A stretch of DNA of 64,000 nt, from NCBI GenBank assembly GCA_964486455.1, contig CAZAMP010000024.1:1-64000 (forward strand), written 5' to 3'. Below are positions 37,801-45,542 of the stretch, piece after piece. The notes below the pieces were generated by a model. It did no database searches and was not told the DNA's origin. It was given only the letters and a program-made list of their open reading frames with translations. Both the position numbers and the translations under genes were made by a program. Every line of letters begins with the position of its first letter. The first letter of the stretch is position 1. Source of the DNA: CAZAMP01 sp964486455. Its GTDB lineage: Bacteria > Eisenbacteria > RBG-16-71-46 > CAZAMP01.

Positions 37801-38729
37801 TCCTTGTCCAGGGCGCCCCGGCGAAGGGCCGGTCCGAGGGCCACGTGCGCGACGTTCTTCACGTAGATCGGGACGTTGTCGTTCACGGTGATGACGGCGT
37901 TTTCGATGTCCGCGAGGCTCTTGATGAATCCGATGCCGCGGATCACGTACTCGACGCTGTTCACCTCGATCGTGCGCGCTCCGACGTCGGCGTTCGACAT
38001 CTTCACGGCGCTGAAGACCTGATCCAGAGTCACGCCGTGCGCCCGCATCGCGTCGGGATCGACGTCGATCTGATACTCCTGGACGTAGCCGCCGATCGAG
38101 GCGACCTCGCTCACGCCCTCGGCCGCCATCAGCGCGTAGCGTACGTACCAGTCCTGGATCGTTCGTAGCTCGTGAAGGTCCCAACCGCCCGTCGGTCGTC
38201 CGTCCGCGTCACGGCCTTCGAGGGTGTACCAGAACACCTGTCCCAGCGCGGTGGCGTCAGGGCCGAGCGAGGGCCGGATTCCGTCCGGCAGCGTGCCGGG
38301 GGCGAGGCTGTTGAGTTTTTCGAGAATGCGTGAGCGCCCCCAGTAGAAATCGATTTCCTCTTTGAAGATCACGTAGATCGTCGAGAAGCCGAGCATCGAG
38401 AAGCTTCGGATCGTCTTCACGCCGGGCACGCCGAGAAGCGAGACGGTCAGCGGGTAGGTGACCTGGTCTTCGACGTCCTGCGGAGAGCGACCCATCCACT
38501 CGGTGAAAACGATCTGTTGGTTCTCGCCGATGTCCGGGATGGCGTCAACCGGAACCGGATCGCGCGGCGCGCCGCCGAGATCCCAGTCGAAGGGGGCCAC
38601 GAGAAGGCCCCAGCCGATTGCGAGAACGACCAGGAGCGCCGCAACGAGCTTTCGCTCGAGGAAGAAACGGATGGCACCGTCGAGCCACGTCCGCCGTCCG
38701 TCGCTCGGCGCGTTGGGCGTGCTAGTCAT
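34836..38729 (-). CDS. cusA: CusA/CzcA-family heavy-metal RND efflux permease
   Basis: A 1297-residue inner-membrane proton/metal antiporter that takes Cu(I)/Ag(I) or divalent metals from the periplasm or cytoplasm to the outer-membrane channel. Typical stretches: VPVDAIPDIGENQQIVFTEW, GRSPQDVEDQVTYPL, FSTIYVIFKEEIDFYW, IAIAIGTIVDMGIVVTENI and GIASDDGVLIATYLDQ. It is about 250 residues longer than E. coli CusA. Extra length lies around residues 535-680, which contain several added hydrophobic segments, and in the second periplasmic lobe (VEGAFIRDAAGSLIPDRRGK), as often seen in FCB-group homologues. It overlaps cusB by eight bases. Methionine ladders were not fully traced, so the metal is inferred from the partners. 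A fragment of a second copy lies at 30591. Confidence 0.92.
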   Translation of the reverse strand: MTSTPNAPSDGRRTWLDGAIRFFLERKLVAALLVVLAIGWGLLVAPFDWDLGGAPRDPVPVDAIPDIGENQQIVFTEWMGRSPQDVEDQVTYPLTVSLLGVPGVKTIRSFSMLGFSTIYVIFKEEIDFYWGRSRILEKLNSLAPGTLPDGIRPSLGPDATALGQVFWYTLEGRDADGRPTGGWDLHELRTIQDWYVRYALMAAEGVSEVASIGGYVQEYQIDVDPDAMRAHGVTLDQVFSAVKMSNADVGARTIEVNSVEYVIRGIGFIKSLADIENAVITVNDNVPIYVKNVAHVALGPALRRGALDKEGAEAVGGVVVARYGSNPLEVIKNLKAKVEEISPGLAKKTLPDGTESQVTIVPFYDRTELIHETLGTLKTALTDEILVTIVVVLIMLLHFRSSILISSVLPLAVLMSFIAMKTFGVDANVVALSGIAIAIGTIVDMGIVVTENILKHLAAARPDEDRLEVVFRGAREVGSAVFTAVATTIVSFLPVFTMVAAEGKLFRPLAFTKTFALLASVIIALFVIPAFAQLLFASRSRGAAGRRVLGVALIAGGIVAWSIASWWIGLIHIVVGVYTLARSRIPKRLASRASAIATMIAVLVVSILLSQHWLPLGPEKGALGNFLFVAFLIGGLLTLFYVLYRLYPRTLRWCLDHKAAFLTLPVVAVFFGLLIWLGFDAVFGWAPNSVTRVRPVSALAHAFPGLGKEFMPPLDEGSYLYMPTTMPHASIAEVLDVLQKQDIAMGALPEVESVVGKLGRAETPLDPAPVSMIETIITYRPEYLTDGNGKRLRFRFDSDSTDYARAEDGTPVLARDGEPYVVEGAFIRDAAGSLIPDRRGKPFRLWRPALDPDLNDGRTAWVGITKPDDIWDAIVDVAQIPGTTSAPKLQPISTRIVMLQSGMRAPMGVKVQGPDLETIEAVGLEIERLLKEVPSVEPATVFADRIVGKPYLEIEIDREAIARHGIKLRQVQDVIEVAVGGRPVTTTVEGRERYPVRVRYMRELRDNIESLGRILVPAPGGAQIPITQLSEIRYVRGPQMIRSEDTFLTGYVLFDKKPGNAEVDVVERSRDHLNAKIDSGELVIPAGVSFSFAGSYENQVRAEKTLTIILPLSLLLIFLILYFQFNSVSTTSLVFSGIAVAWSGGFILLWLYGQPWFLDFSLFGIEMRELFQVRAMNLSVAVWVGFLALFGIASDDGVLIATYLDQSFARRKPTSIREIRDAAIEAGKRRIRPALMTSATTMLALLPVLTSTGRGADIMVPMAIPSFGGMLMALITVFVVPVLYCAVKEGGLRPTRS

Positions 38730-40710
38730 TCACGTCCTCCGTGACGCCGTCAGCCACACCGGCAACGATCGTCTCTTCCTCGGTGCCGCAGCGGTACATT
38801 TGCGCGCCGAAGTAGGGATTCTCGACGCCCTTTCGGTTCTGAATCCAATCCGCGCCGACCCAGTTGAACGCCATGGGACAGTGGAAGCGAATGACCGGTA
38901 GGGCCCCCGTCGTTCCGAATAGGCGGACGGTGGTCGTCATCGAGCCCGCGAGCGGTTCGAAGTGAATGCGGGCCTTCTCGATATTGTCGGTTGCTGCGAT
39001 GGCGTCCGCGGACGTGTGGAGCTTCTCGAGCTGTGTCATCCATGCGTCGTGCGCGTCGCCGTCGAGAAGCGTCATGTCGACCGAATCGAGCGCCATGATC
39101 ATCGTCTTGGCTCCCGCGCGCGCGGCCATGAGCGAGTCGCCGCTCAAGCCCTCGTGAATCGCGAAGTACGCGTTCAGGACGTCGTCGATCTGTAGCTTGA
39201 ACGCGTCGGGCGTGTCGTACGTTTCGATAGCTACTGGCTCATGCGCGGCGTGATCGTCGGATGCACCATCGGGCGGGCTCATCATGCTCGGTTTGGCGAG
39301 AATCTGGTTCGCGCTGTCGATCTTGAAGTTGCCGCGGGTGACCACGCGCTCGCCTTCTTCGAGGCCGCCCATGACGATGTACGAGTCTCCGGCACGCGGA
39401 CCGAGCTGAATCTCGCGACCTTCGTACGTCCCTTCACCTCCGGGTCGCTCGACGTAGACGATCGCGCGAGTGCCTGTGATGAGCGGGGCGGAGGCCGGGA
39501 TGACGAGCGGCGCTTCCTCCTCGTCGGGATCGACCGGTTCGTATCCAAGCGATTCGGTGGTCACGAGCGGCATGCCGCAGATGTCACACTCGGCGGTCTC
39601 CTCGTCGGCCACGATCTCCGGGTGCATCGGGCAGATCCACTTGCCGGCGAGGTCGGGATCCATGACACGGCCTCCCTTGGCGACCCCGGCACGAACGAGC
39701 CCGCGCACGAACATCCCCGGCTTGAGCTTTGCATCGGGGTTCGAGACGTTGACCCGCACCTTGACGGTGCGCGTCTTCGGGTCGAGCACCGGCTCGATGA
39801 AGGCGATCGTGCCCGTGAATGGCTCACCGGGATACGCCTCGGTCCGAAACTCCACGTCCTGTCCGTAGCGGAGCCACGGTAGGTCCGACTCGTACGCATC
39901 GAGCTTCACCCATAGCTGGGAGAGGTCAGCGATGGTGTAGATGTGACTGCCGGTCTCGACGTACATGCCCTCCGCGGCGTGCTTCTCGATCACGATGCCG
40001 CTCATCGGCGCGTGAATCGTGAGACGGTCCGACGCCGAGCCGCTCTCCTCGATCGCGCGCACCTGATCGTCGTTGAGGCCCCAAAGCCGGAGCTTCTCCC
40101 TCGCGGCGTCAACCGTGGCGCGCGACGTCTGCCGCATGCTGACGATCCGGCTCTTCTCCAGGTCGCCGGCGGCCTTGCGGGCTTGAATGAGTTCTTCCTG
40201 CGCGGCAAGAAGCGCGGGGCTGTAGAGATCGACCATGTGATCGCCTTCGCGGACCGTCATGCCCGTATAGTCCACGAAGAGCCGATCGAGCCTTCCCGGC
40301 ACCCAGGCGGTGATGTGCTTCACGCGCGACTCGTCATAGACGACCTTTCCGACCATCCGGACGTCCACGGAGACGTATTGTCGCTCGACGGCCGCGGTCT
40401 CGATCGACGCGAGCTTCCGGGCGGTCGCCGAGAGCGTGATCTCTCTCGCGCCCGCGTCTCCCGCGTCGCCACTCGTGGCCGGGATCAGGTCCATCCCGCA
40501 GATGGGACATGAACCGAACTCGGGCTGGCGGATCTGAGGATGCATTGAGCACGTCCACTCCGTAGCGGTTTCTTCCCCGTCATGAGCGTGCTCGACTCGA
40601 CCGGAGCCACCTCCGCGAATGATGTATCCGGCCGCGAGCGCGAGGATCGCGACAACGACGAGCGGCAGCCACCGCGAGCGTCCGCCGCGCTTGCTCTCGT
40701 TCATGGTCAT
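38722..40710 (-). CDS. cusB: CusB-like membrane fusion protein with two heavy-metal-binding domains and a DUF3347-like tail
   Basis: A 662-residue periplasmic adaptor linking CusA to the outer-membrane channel. One N-terminal membrane anchor (LPLVVVAILALAAGYII). Two YHS-like heavy-metal-binding motifs: WTCSMHPQI...FGSCPICGMDLIP (C54, C68, C71) and, internally near residue 355, ICPMHPEI...AECDICGMPL. The adaptor core includes a lipoyl-like hairpin (ARKLASIETAAVE, GIVIEKHAAEGMYVETG) and a beta-barrel. The last about 170 residues form a DUF3347-like domain ending FHCPMAFNWVGADWIQ and NPYFGAQMYRCG, another probable copper site. It overlaps cusC by four bases (ATGA) and cusA by eight, so the three are translationally coupled. 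The two internal metal domains suggest metal handover within the pump. Confidence 0.92.
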   Translation of the reverse strand: MTMNESKRGGRSRWLPLVVVAILALAAGYIIRGGGSGRVEHAHDGEETATEWTCSMHPQIRQPEFGSCPICGMDLIPATSGDAGDAGAREITLSATARKLASIETAAVERQYVSVDVRMVGKVVYDESRVKHITAWVPGRLDRLFVDYTGMTVREGDHMVDLYSPALLAAQEELIQARKAAGDLEKSRIVSMRQTSRATVDAAREKLRLWGLNDDQVRAIEESGSASDRLTIHAPMSGIVIEKHAAEGMYVETGSHIYTIADLSQLWVKLDAYESDLPWLRYGQDVEFRTEAYPGEPFTGTIAFIEPVLDPKTRTVKVRVNVSNPDAKLKPGMFVRGLVRAGVAKGGRVMDPDLAGKWICPMHPEIVADEETAECDICGMPLVTTESLGYEPVDPDEEEAPLVIPASAPLITGTRAIVYVERPGGEGTYEGREIQLGPRAGDSYIVMGGLEEGERVVTRGNFKIDSANQILAKPSMMSPPDGASDDHAAHEPVAIETYDTPDAFKLQIDDVLNAYFAIHEGLSGDSLMAARAGAKTMIMALDSVDMTLLDGDAHDAWMTQLEKLHTSADAIAATDNIEKARIHFEPLAGSMTTTVRLFGTTGALPVIRFHCPMAFNWVGADWIQNRKGVENPYFGAQMYRCGTEEETIVAGVADGVTEDVND

Positions 40711-42116
40711 CTCTGCGATATCTCCTTCCCGACGAGCAACTCCAGCTTTGCGAACCCCACGAGGCGATCGCAGCGCGCGCGCTCGAGCGCCAGATCGAAC
40801 TCGAGGAGCGTGCGTTGCGCGTCGATGAGGTCGAGAAAACCGGCGTCTCCCGCGGCGAACGCCTGCTCGGCGACGCCCAGCGACTGTTCAGCCTTGGGGA
40901 TCAGCGTGTTTCGGTAGAGATCGATCCTTCTCTCCGCGTCCTCAAACTGGAAGAATGTCATCTCCAGATCGGCCAGCAGCCCGTTCTCGCGGTCCGCTCT
41001 CTCGCGAAGCGCCGCACGGCTCCGCGCATCGGCCTCCCTCGCTTCGGCCCGAAGCGAGCCGCTCCAGAGCGGGAGATCGATCGACACCATCGCCATGATG
41101 GGGTCCTTTCCGCTGTCCGCGACGCCGGGCATACGCGCCTCTCCTGTGTCGATGAAATCGGCGCCGATCGTCACGTCGGGAAGCCACTTTCGCCTGGCCA
41201 ACGCCGCCGCCGCTTCCTCACGCGAGACCCGCGCGTCGATCGCTTTGAGGTCGGGGCTATTCGTGAGGAGTTCCGCGTGGAGTTCCTCGATGGAGATCTC
41301 ACGCGGGTCGGCGGGGAGGTCGCTCGGAAAGGGAATCGGCGTCGTACTCGAACGACCGAGAGCGGCATTGAGCGCCGCGACGCGCGGGCGCCCCATGTCT
41401 CGGAGCGCACGAAGGCGATCCTCTAGGCGACCCAGCTCGACCTGTGCCTTGATGACCGCTCCATGCGATACGCCGCCCGCCGAGTAGCTCTTACGCGCCA
41501 CGCTCTCCAGATAAGTGAGAAGCTGCACGTTCTCCTCGGTGATTCGGATCGAGCGGGCGAGATAGTAGAGGTCCGCGTAGGCGCGCTTGACCCGGTGGAA
41601 GAGCGAGAGCTTGACTGACTCGTAGCGGGCGCGTTGCAGCTCGGCCGCCTCGGCGGCGACCCCACCTTGGAGCCCCAGGCGGCCGAAGAGTGGGAATCGT
41701 TGAGTGACGCTGAGCTTCCTCCGCTGGGGTCCGACGCGCGTCTCGACCTCGCGAATGAACTCCGCGTAGGTGACGCGAGGCTGTGGCATCGCGCGGGCCT
41801 GCGGAATCTCTTCCAGCGCGGCCTTCCAGCGATAGAAGGCTGCCTCGAGACCGGCGTTGTGGATCGCCGCGTAGGCGAGGTAGTCGTCGAGAGTTGCGTC
41901 AGCCTTGAGGACGGGAGGTGTCGAGCCGTCCCAGTCGACAGCGCCTTGCCCATTCGCGGTTGCATCGTGGCGCATCGAGGCTTTCGGAGCCTCGCGCGCG
42001 GCGGCCAGATCATTCCAATCCGCGAGCCCGCGGCGCTCGGTGGTCGAAGCGCACCCTGTCGCGACGAGCGCGGCTAGGGCGAGCAATGTGATCGTGTTGC
42101 GAGATGGGCTCATCAC
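40707..42116 (-). CDS. cusC: CusC/TolC-family outer-membrane efflux lipoprotein
   Basis: A 469-residue outer-membrane factor. Signal peptide with probable lipobox (LALAALVATGC, Cys22). Two repeated coiled-coil halves rich in Ala, Glu and Arg (AELQRARYESVKLSLFHRVK, READARSRAALRERADRENG, QAFAAGDAGFLDLIDAQRTL) are typical of TolC trimers. It is first of the cusC-cusB-cusA order and overlaps cusB. It lies 46 bases after the stand-alone receiver gene, probably in the same transcript. GGAGCC stands nine bases before the chosen ATG. Confidence 0.9.
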   Translation of the reverse strand: MMSPSRNTITLLALAALVATGCASTTERRGLADWNDLAAAREAPKASMRHDATANGQGAVDWDGSTPPVLKADATLDDYLAYAAIHNAGLEAAFYRWKAALEEIPQARAMPQPRVTYAEFIREVETRVGPQRRKLSVTQRFPLFGRLGLQGGVAAEAAELQRARYESVKLSLFHRVKRAYADLYYLARSIRITEENVQLLTYLESVARKSYSAGGVSHGAVIKAQVELGRLEDRLRALRDMGRPRVAALNAALGRSSTTPIPFPSDLPADPREISIEELHAELLTNSPDLKAIDARVSREEAAAALARRKWLPDVTIGADFIDTGEARMPGVADSGKDPIMAMVSIDLPLWSGSLRAEAREADARSRAALRERADRENGLLADLEMTFFQFEDAERRIDLYRNTLIPKAEQSLGVAEQAFAAGDAGFLDLIDAQRTLLEFDLALERARCDRLVGFAKLELLVGKEISQR

Positions 42117-42162
42117 CGTCGGCTCCGGTTGGGTGTGGGTGAGGGGCGTGCGCTCAAGAGAG

Positions 42163-42525
42163 TTACTCGCATGATGTCTCCGTGATGAGCGCCGTCAGCG
42201 CGTCGATATCCAACGGTTTCGGGAGAAACGCCGTCACGCCCAGCGCGTCGAGAGGCAACGGCGCGACGAGATCGGTGTGCCCGCTGATCAGGATGACCGT
42301 GCACGACGAAGCGATCCGTTCCCGCAACCGCGTCAAGACGTCCCGCCCGGTCAGCCCCGGCATCGCGTAGTCCACGACGAGAACATCGGGACAGCCCTCG
42401 GCCTCGATCTCTGTGCAGGCCGCCGCTGGCTCGTCGAAGGTGGTGACGATGTGTCCGCGCGAGGAAAGGACCAGCTCCAGGCTCCTCAGCAGCGCCGCGT
42501 CGTTGTCGATGATCGTGATCGTCAT
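42163..42525 (-). CDS. stand-alone receiver-domain protein leading the cus operon
   Basis: A 120-residue single CheY-like domain with no output domain. Acid pocket IIDNDA, phospho-acceptor Asp in LVVDYAMPGLTGRDVL (about residue 52), Thr/Ser in VILISGHTD and conserved Lys in FLPKPLDIDAL are all present. It probably takes phosphate from a kinase elsewhere and signals by protein contact, or buffers phosphate flow. It directly precedes cusC on the same strand and follows a sigma-54-like promoter. GGAGAAG lies before the ATG. No partner kinase is in the cus cluster itself. Confidence 0.85.
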   Translation of the reverse strand: MTITIIDNDAALLRSLELVLSSRGHIVTTFDEPAAACTEIEAEGCPDVLVVDYAMPGLTGRDVLTRLRERIASSCTVILISGHTDLVAPLPLDALGVTAFLPKPLDIDALTALITETSCE

Positions 42526-42560
42526 GAACGCTTCTCCGTCCGGTCGTCACGACGTCCTTA

Positions 42561-42577
42561 CGCAACCGGCTTGCCAG
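42561..42577 (-). promoter_or_regulatory. sigma-54-like promoter for the receiver-cusCBA operon
   Basis: On the minus strand CTGGCA-AGCCGG-TTGC keeps GG and GC ten bases apart, matching TGGCAC-N5-TTGC with one mismatch (A for C at the fifth core base). Initiation would be about 25 bases before the receiver ATG. GCAA and TTGC also make it partly palindromic, so an operator is an alternative. Confidence 0.45.
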
Positions 42578-42788
42578 TCTGCGTGCAACGCGCAACTTAC
42601 TTCTCTATGGTGCGTTAGGGAGTATTCGGTCCGGTGGGGGCGGAGCGGGAATCATCAGGATCTGATGGGGGGGCGTCAGCTTCTGGCGGGTGCCGGTGCG
42701 GGGATGGCCGTGTATGCGGTCGCTCTCGGTCGACAGGGAAGGCGCGGCACGCACGGCCGCGCCCTCATCGTCCCGTTTCCGGCGGCCT
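42578..42788. other. non-coding stretch upstream of the cus operon
   Basis: No credible gene is seen. The stretch separates the sigma-54-like site from the fragment at 42789; with 42526-43140 it forms a 615-base region without an intact gene. Confidence 0.4.
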
Positions 42789-43112
42789 CTACGGACAGCC
42801 GTTCAGAAAGCAACGCGCGAAGAGAACGATGTCATCGACATCGCCGCGGTAGCATCCACCCAGGTGGATGCAGAAATGTGCGACACTGGACTCGTCCGTC
42901 ATTTCCTCGACGACGGGATGAGATTGGCCGGGGCACCAGTAGAGCGACTCCTCGGCCTGAGGTCCGAAGATCAGACGAACGGTCGTGTTCGGCATCGGGT
43001 TGTCGTTTTGGTCGTGGATCAACACGGGGAAACACACCTGGCCGCCGGGGCTGCCGTAGAGGCAATCGGGCGCCTCCTGCCGTCGTGATCGTGGTTGAAC
43101 GCGCGGTCGCAA
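42789..43112 (-). pseudogene. fragment of a secreted Ig-like protein of unknown family
   Basis: About 107 codons; from DCLYGSPGGQVCFPVLIHDQ the sequence reads like the invasin-like Ig strands of secreted proteins (NDNPMPNTTVRLIFGP, TDESSVAHFCIHLGGCYRGD) with six Cys. The preceding residues (RPRVQPRSRRQ) are not protein-like, no signal peptide exists and the C terminus ends abruptly at CFLNGCP. Most likely a piece of a larger secreted protein whose ends have decayed. Family unknown. Confidence 0.4.
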
Positions 43113-43140
43113 TCCGGCCAGGTCACAGTCGTCGGTAATT

Positions 43141-43782
43141 CTAGAATACAGCCTTGAGTCGTCCCCAGCTCGTTTCTTCGATCGGCACCACCGGGCCGCT
43201 CAGGTCGAACTCTCCGTCGCTGATTTGAACGATCCGCAGGATGTTCTCCGGATCGGTGAGAATGCCGCTGAAGCTGCCGGTCATCGTTTCACCGACCGTG
43301 TCAATCGTCACCGTCCCGGATCCGAGAAACCGGTTCGCCGCGACGATCTGAATGGGTATCTGATCATCCTCGACAAGGACGACGTCCTCCGCGTCATCGA
43401 AGAGGGCGATCACGACGACCGCGTTCCCGATCGTGTACGTGCCCGGCGCGAGTTCCCCCTCGACGCCCAGGACCGCGACGACCCAGTCGAATGTCTCATC
43501 GACGTTCTTGATCGCGGCGGTGACCACGAAGATCGTTGAGTCTCCCCGGTCGGTCACGAGGCCGACGGTGGCTTCTCCGATCTCCGGAGGAAATCCGGAT
43601 ACGTCCAGCACCGACCCTTCCGCGTCGAAGGTCCCGTCGATCGCGCCCCCGTAGCCGAAGCTCATCCCTGTGCCCGTGTAGAACGTGCCTCCGCCACCCG
43701 CCGCGGCGGTCATCGAGACGCAGGCGACGAGCCCCGCGAGCAGCATTGTGATCCCGCGTCCGATCCGCACGGCGACCGTCAT
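43141..43782 (-). CDS. secreted protein of unknown function
   Basis: A 213-residue protein with signal peptide (GITMLLAGLVACVSMTAAAG) and a Gly/Val-rich, beta-predicted body (FGYGGAIDGTFDAEGSVLDV, GTVTIDTVGETMTGSFSGIL). No membrane segment or known domain is recognised; it may be a surface beta-sandwich. GAGGGGGG lies just before the ATG. It follows the beta-helix gene by about 40 bases on the same strand and may be its last co-transcribed partner. Confidence 0.6.
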   Translation of the reverse strand: MTVAVRIGRGITMLLAGLVACVSMTAAAGGGGTFYTGTGMSFGYGGAIDGTFDAEGSVLDVSGFPPEIGEATVGLVTDRGDSTIFVVTAAIKNVDETFDWVVAVLGVEGELAPGTYTIGNAVVVIALFDDAEDVVLVEDDQIPIQIVAANRFLGSGTVTIDTVGETMTGSFSGILTDPENILRIVQISDGEFDLSGPVVPIEETSWGRLKAVF

Positions 43783-43822
43783 CGTGCCCCCCTCGTGTGT
43801 TGTGTTTTCGTATCGCGACGTG

Positions 43823-45421
43823 TCATCGAAGAACGACCGTACCGCGCGCCCGTGTGTGGGCCGTTTCTGCCTCGATGAAATAGACTCCCGCCCGCGGAAT
43901 GCGTGATCGACCGCGCGAGAGAAACGGCACGAGCTGGTCGCCCACGCCGAGCTCGCCCGTGCGCAGCTCGTGAACGAGTTGTCCGGCCACGTCGTAGAGT
44001 CGGACTCTCACCGTTGATGGAACGGTCAACGACAACATGACGCCGAACTCCTCGTCCGCCGGGTTCGGGCGGACCTGAAGCGCGGCGATGGCCCCAGTCA
44101 CGGGTCCGGAAGCCGTGTATTCATGTGCGCCGATGTCGATGTAGGAGACGGGACCGATGCCCGTGTCGTCCGTTTGTAGATCGTCGAAACGCGGCCGCCC
44201 TTCAATATCCTTGGTTGGGGCGGGCCATTCGCCGGATCCCGCGTCGATGCACGGGGAGCGTGGCGAGAGACGGAAGTCGCGGGCCGCGGCGTGCCGGAAC
44301 TTCGGGTCCTCCGAGATGTTCCCGGCGCCGGGGTGTAGTTCCCCGATGTCGCTGTACGTGATCTCGAGTGAGCTTCCGGCTTCGACGAAGATCGATTCGT
44401 CACAATCCCAGACGATGGTGTTCACGGCGGTCGCCGTGGCCGACGGCCAGCCGTCCTCCCGCCGCCAGACACGGAGCCCCGATGCGCATTCGTTGATCGT
44501 GCAGTTGGCGATGTCGGCGTGCGCGCCCGCGTAAATCGACATCCCGCCGCCACAGTCGGTGATGATGTTGTTCGTGACCTCGACGGTCGATTCCGTGGCC
44601 AGGCTGAGGCCGTTGTCCTCGCACGCGTAGATCAGGTTACCCGTGACGGTCCCCAAGAACCACGAGTCGGTGTCGATGGCGTCATCGGTGGTGTCGTGGA
44701 GGACGTTCTCCGCAATGATCACGTGGACGGGATCATTCGGATCCCCGTGGATTTCCATCGCGTCGCCGTCCGTCGAGTAGATCTCACACCGGTAGACGGA
44801 GCCGGTCGATCGGTGCTCGGCGTTGATACCCTCGCCGCCCGTGTTTCGAATGAGACAGTCGCTGACGATGAAGCGAGAGCCGTAGCGACACCAGAGTCCG
44901 TTTCGCAGGCAGCTCTCCAAGACGCAGCGGCTCATGTCGAGCGCCGACTCCGTGATGAGCTCCACCATGCCTCCCGGTGCGGCACGCGTCGTGTCGAAGT
45001 GATCACCTGCGCAAAGACGCGCGTACGACAGAACGTTGTCCGCCGACTGCTCGAATCGCAGTGCCCCCCAGTGCGTATCGCTCTGGTTCGGCACGAAGCG
45101 GATGCTGTCCGTCTCGGACCCGACGGCGTCGAGACGTCCGCCAAGGATTCGCAGTGACACACCCGGGTCCAGTCGAACCTCGACGCCGGGCTCGATGCGC
45201 AGAACGTCGCCACCCTCCACGACGAAGTCCGAGGTGAGGACGACCGGGCTCTCGGCGGCGGTCCAGACGATGGTTGCAGCCCGAGCAGGCGCGGCGGCCC
45301 CGGTGAGGCAGGCGGCGGTCAGGGCGAGGAGGAGCAGCCCTAGCCGAGAGGGCGACCTTTCCCCTACATTTTGTACCCGGGTACAAACCCGAAAGTGATT
45401 GTAATCAAAAGGTTTACGCAT
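43823..45421 (-). CDS. secreted right-handed parallel beta-helix protein with sorting domain
   Basis: About 532 residues. After a rather long N-region comes a hydrophobic signal (LGLLLLALTAACLTGAAAPA, cleavage near ARA). The body is a parallel beta-helix of PbH1-like rungs (MSRCVLESCLRNGLWCRYG, VIIAENVLHDTTDDAIDT, VEVTNNIITDCGGGMSIYA, ADIANCTINECASGLRV), a fold used by pectate lyases and adhesins; no catalytic residues are identified. The end is a sorting domain (LQVRPNPADEEFGVML, VRVRLYDVAGQLVHELR, PRAGVYFIEAE). No ATG, GTG or TTG lies closer to the signal peptide than 45421. The start region contains an 18-base perfect palindrome. Same strand and 121 bases downstream of the CotH gene. Confidence 0.78.
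   Translation of the reverse strand: MRKPFDYNHFRVCTRVQNVGERSPSRLGLLLLALTAACLTGAAAPARAATIVWTAAESPVVLTSDFVVEGGDVLRIEPGVEVRLDPGVSLRILGGRLDAVGSETDSIRFVPNQSDTHWGALRFEQSADNVLSYARLCAGDHFDTTRAAPGGMVELITESALDMSRCVLESCLRNGLWCRYGSRFIVSDCLIRNTGGEGINAEHRSTGSVYRCEIYSTDGDAMEIHGDPNDPVHVIIAENVLHDTTDDAIDTDSWFLGTVTGNLIYACEDNGLSLATESTVEVTNNIITDCGGGMSIYAGAHADIANCTINECASGLRVWRREDGWPSATATAVNTIVWDCDESIFVEAGSSLEITYSDIGELHPGAGNISEDPKFRHAAARDFRLSPRSPCIDAGSGEWPAPTKDIEGRPRFDDLQTDDTGIGPVSYIDIGAHEYTASGPVTGAIAALQVRPNPADEEFGVMLSLTVPSTVRVRLYDVAGQLVHELRTGELGVGDQLVPFLSRGRSRIPRAGVYFIEAETAHTRARGTVVLR
45370..45387. promoter_or_regulatory. perfect 18-base palindrome, probable operator
   Basis: TTTGTACCCGGGTACAAA is its own reverse complement. 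It lies inside the first codons of the beta-helix gene as called, or just before it if the true start is further in. Such a palindrome suits a dimeric repressor; the protein that binds it is unknown. Confidence 0.5.
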
Positions 45422-45424
45422 TTT

Positions 45425-45440
45425 ACACTCGAACGAGTGT
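45425..45440. promoter_or_regulatory. inverted repeat ahead of the beta-helix gene
   Basis: ACACTCG and CGAGTGT (45425-45431 and 45434-45440) form seven-base arms around AA. On the minus strand it is followed by A residues rather than T, so it is unlikely to be a terminator for the CotH gene. Together with the palindrome at 45370 it may form a regulatory patch. Confidence 0.4.
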
Positions 45441-45542
45441 CGCCAATTGTTGTCGCCGCGCCAACGCCGTTTCACCCCGGCTTCCCGAAAGGCGGTTGCG
45501 CATCACTCAGATCTCCAGACCTTATCCTGGGGTCATTTGACA

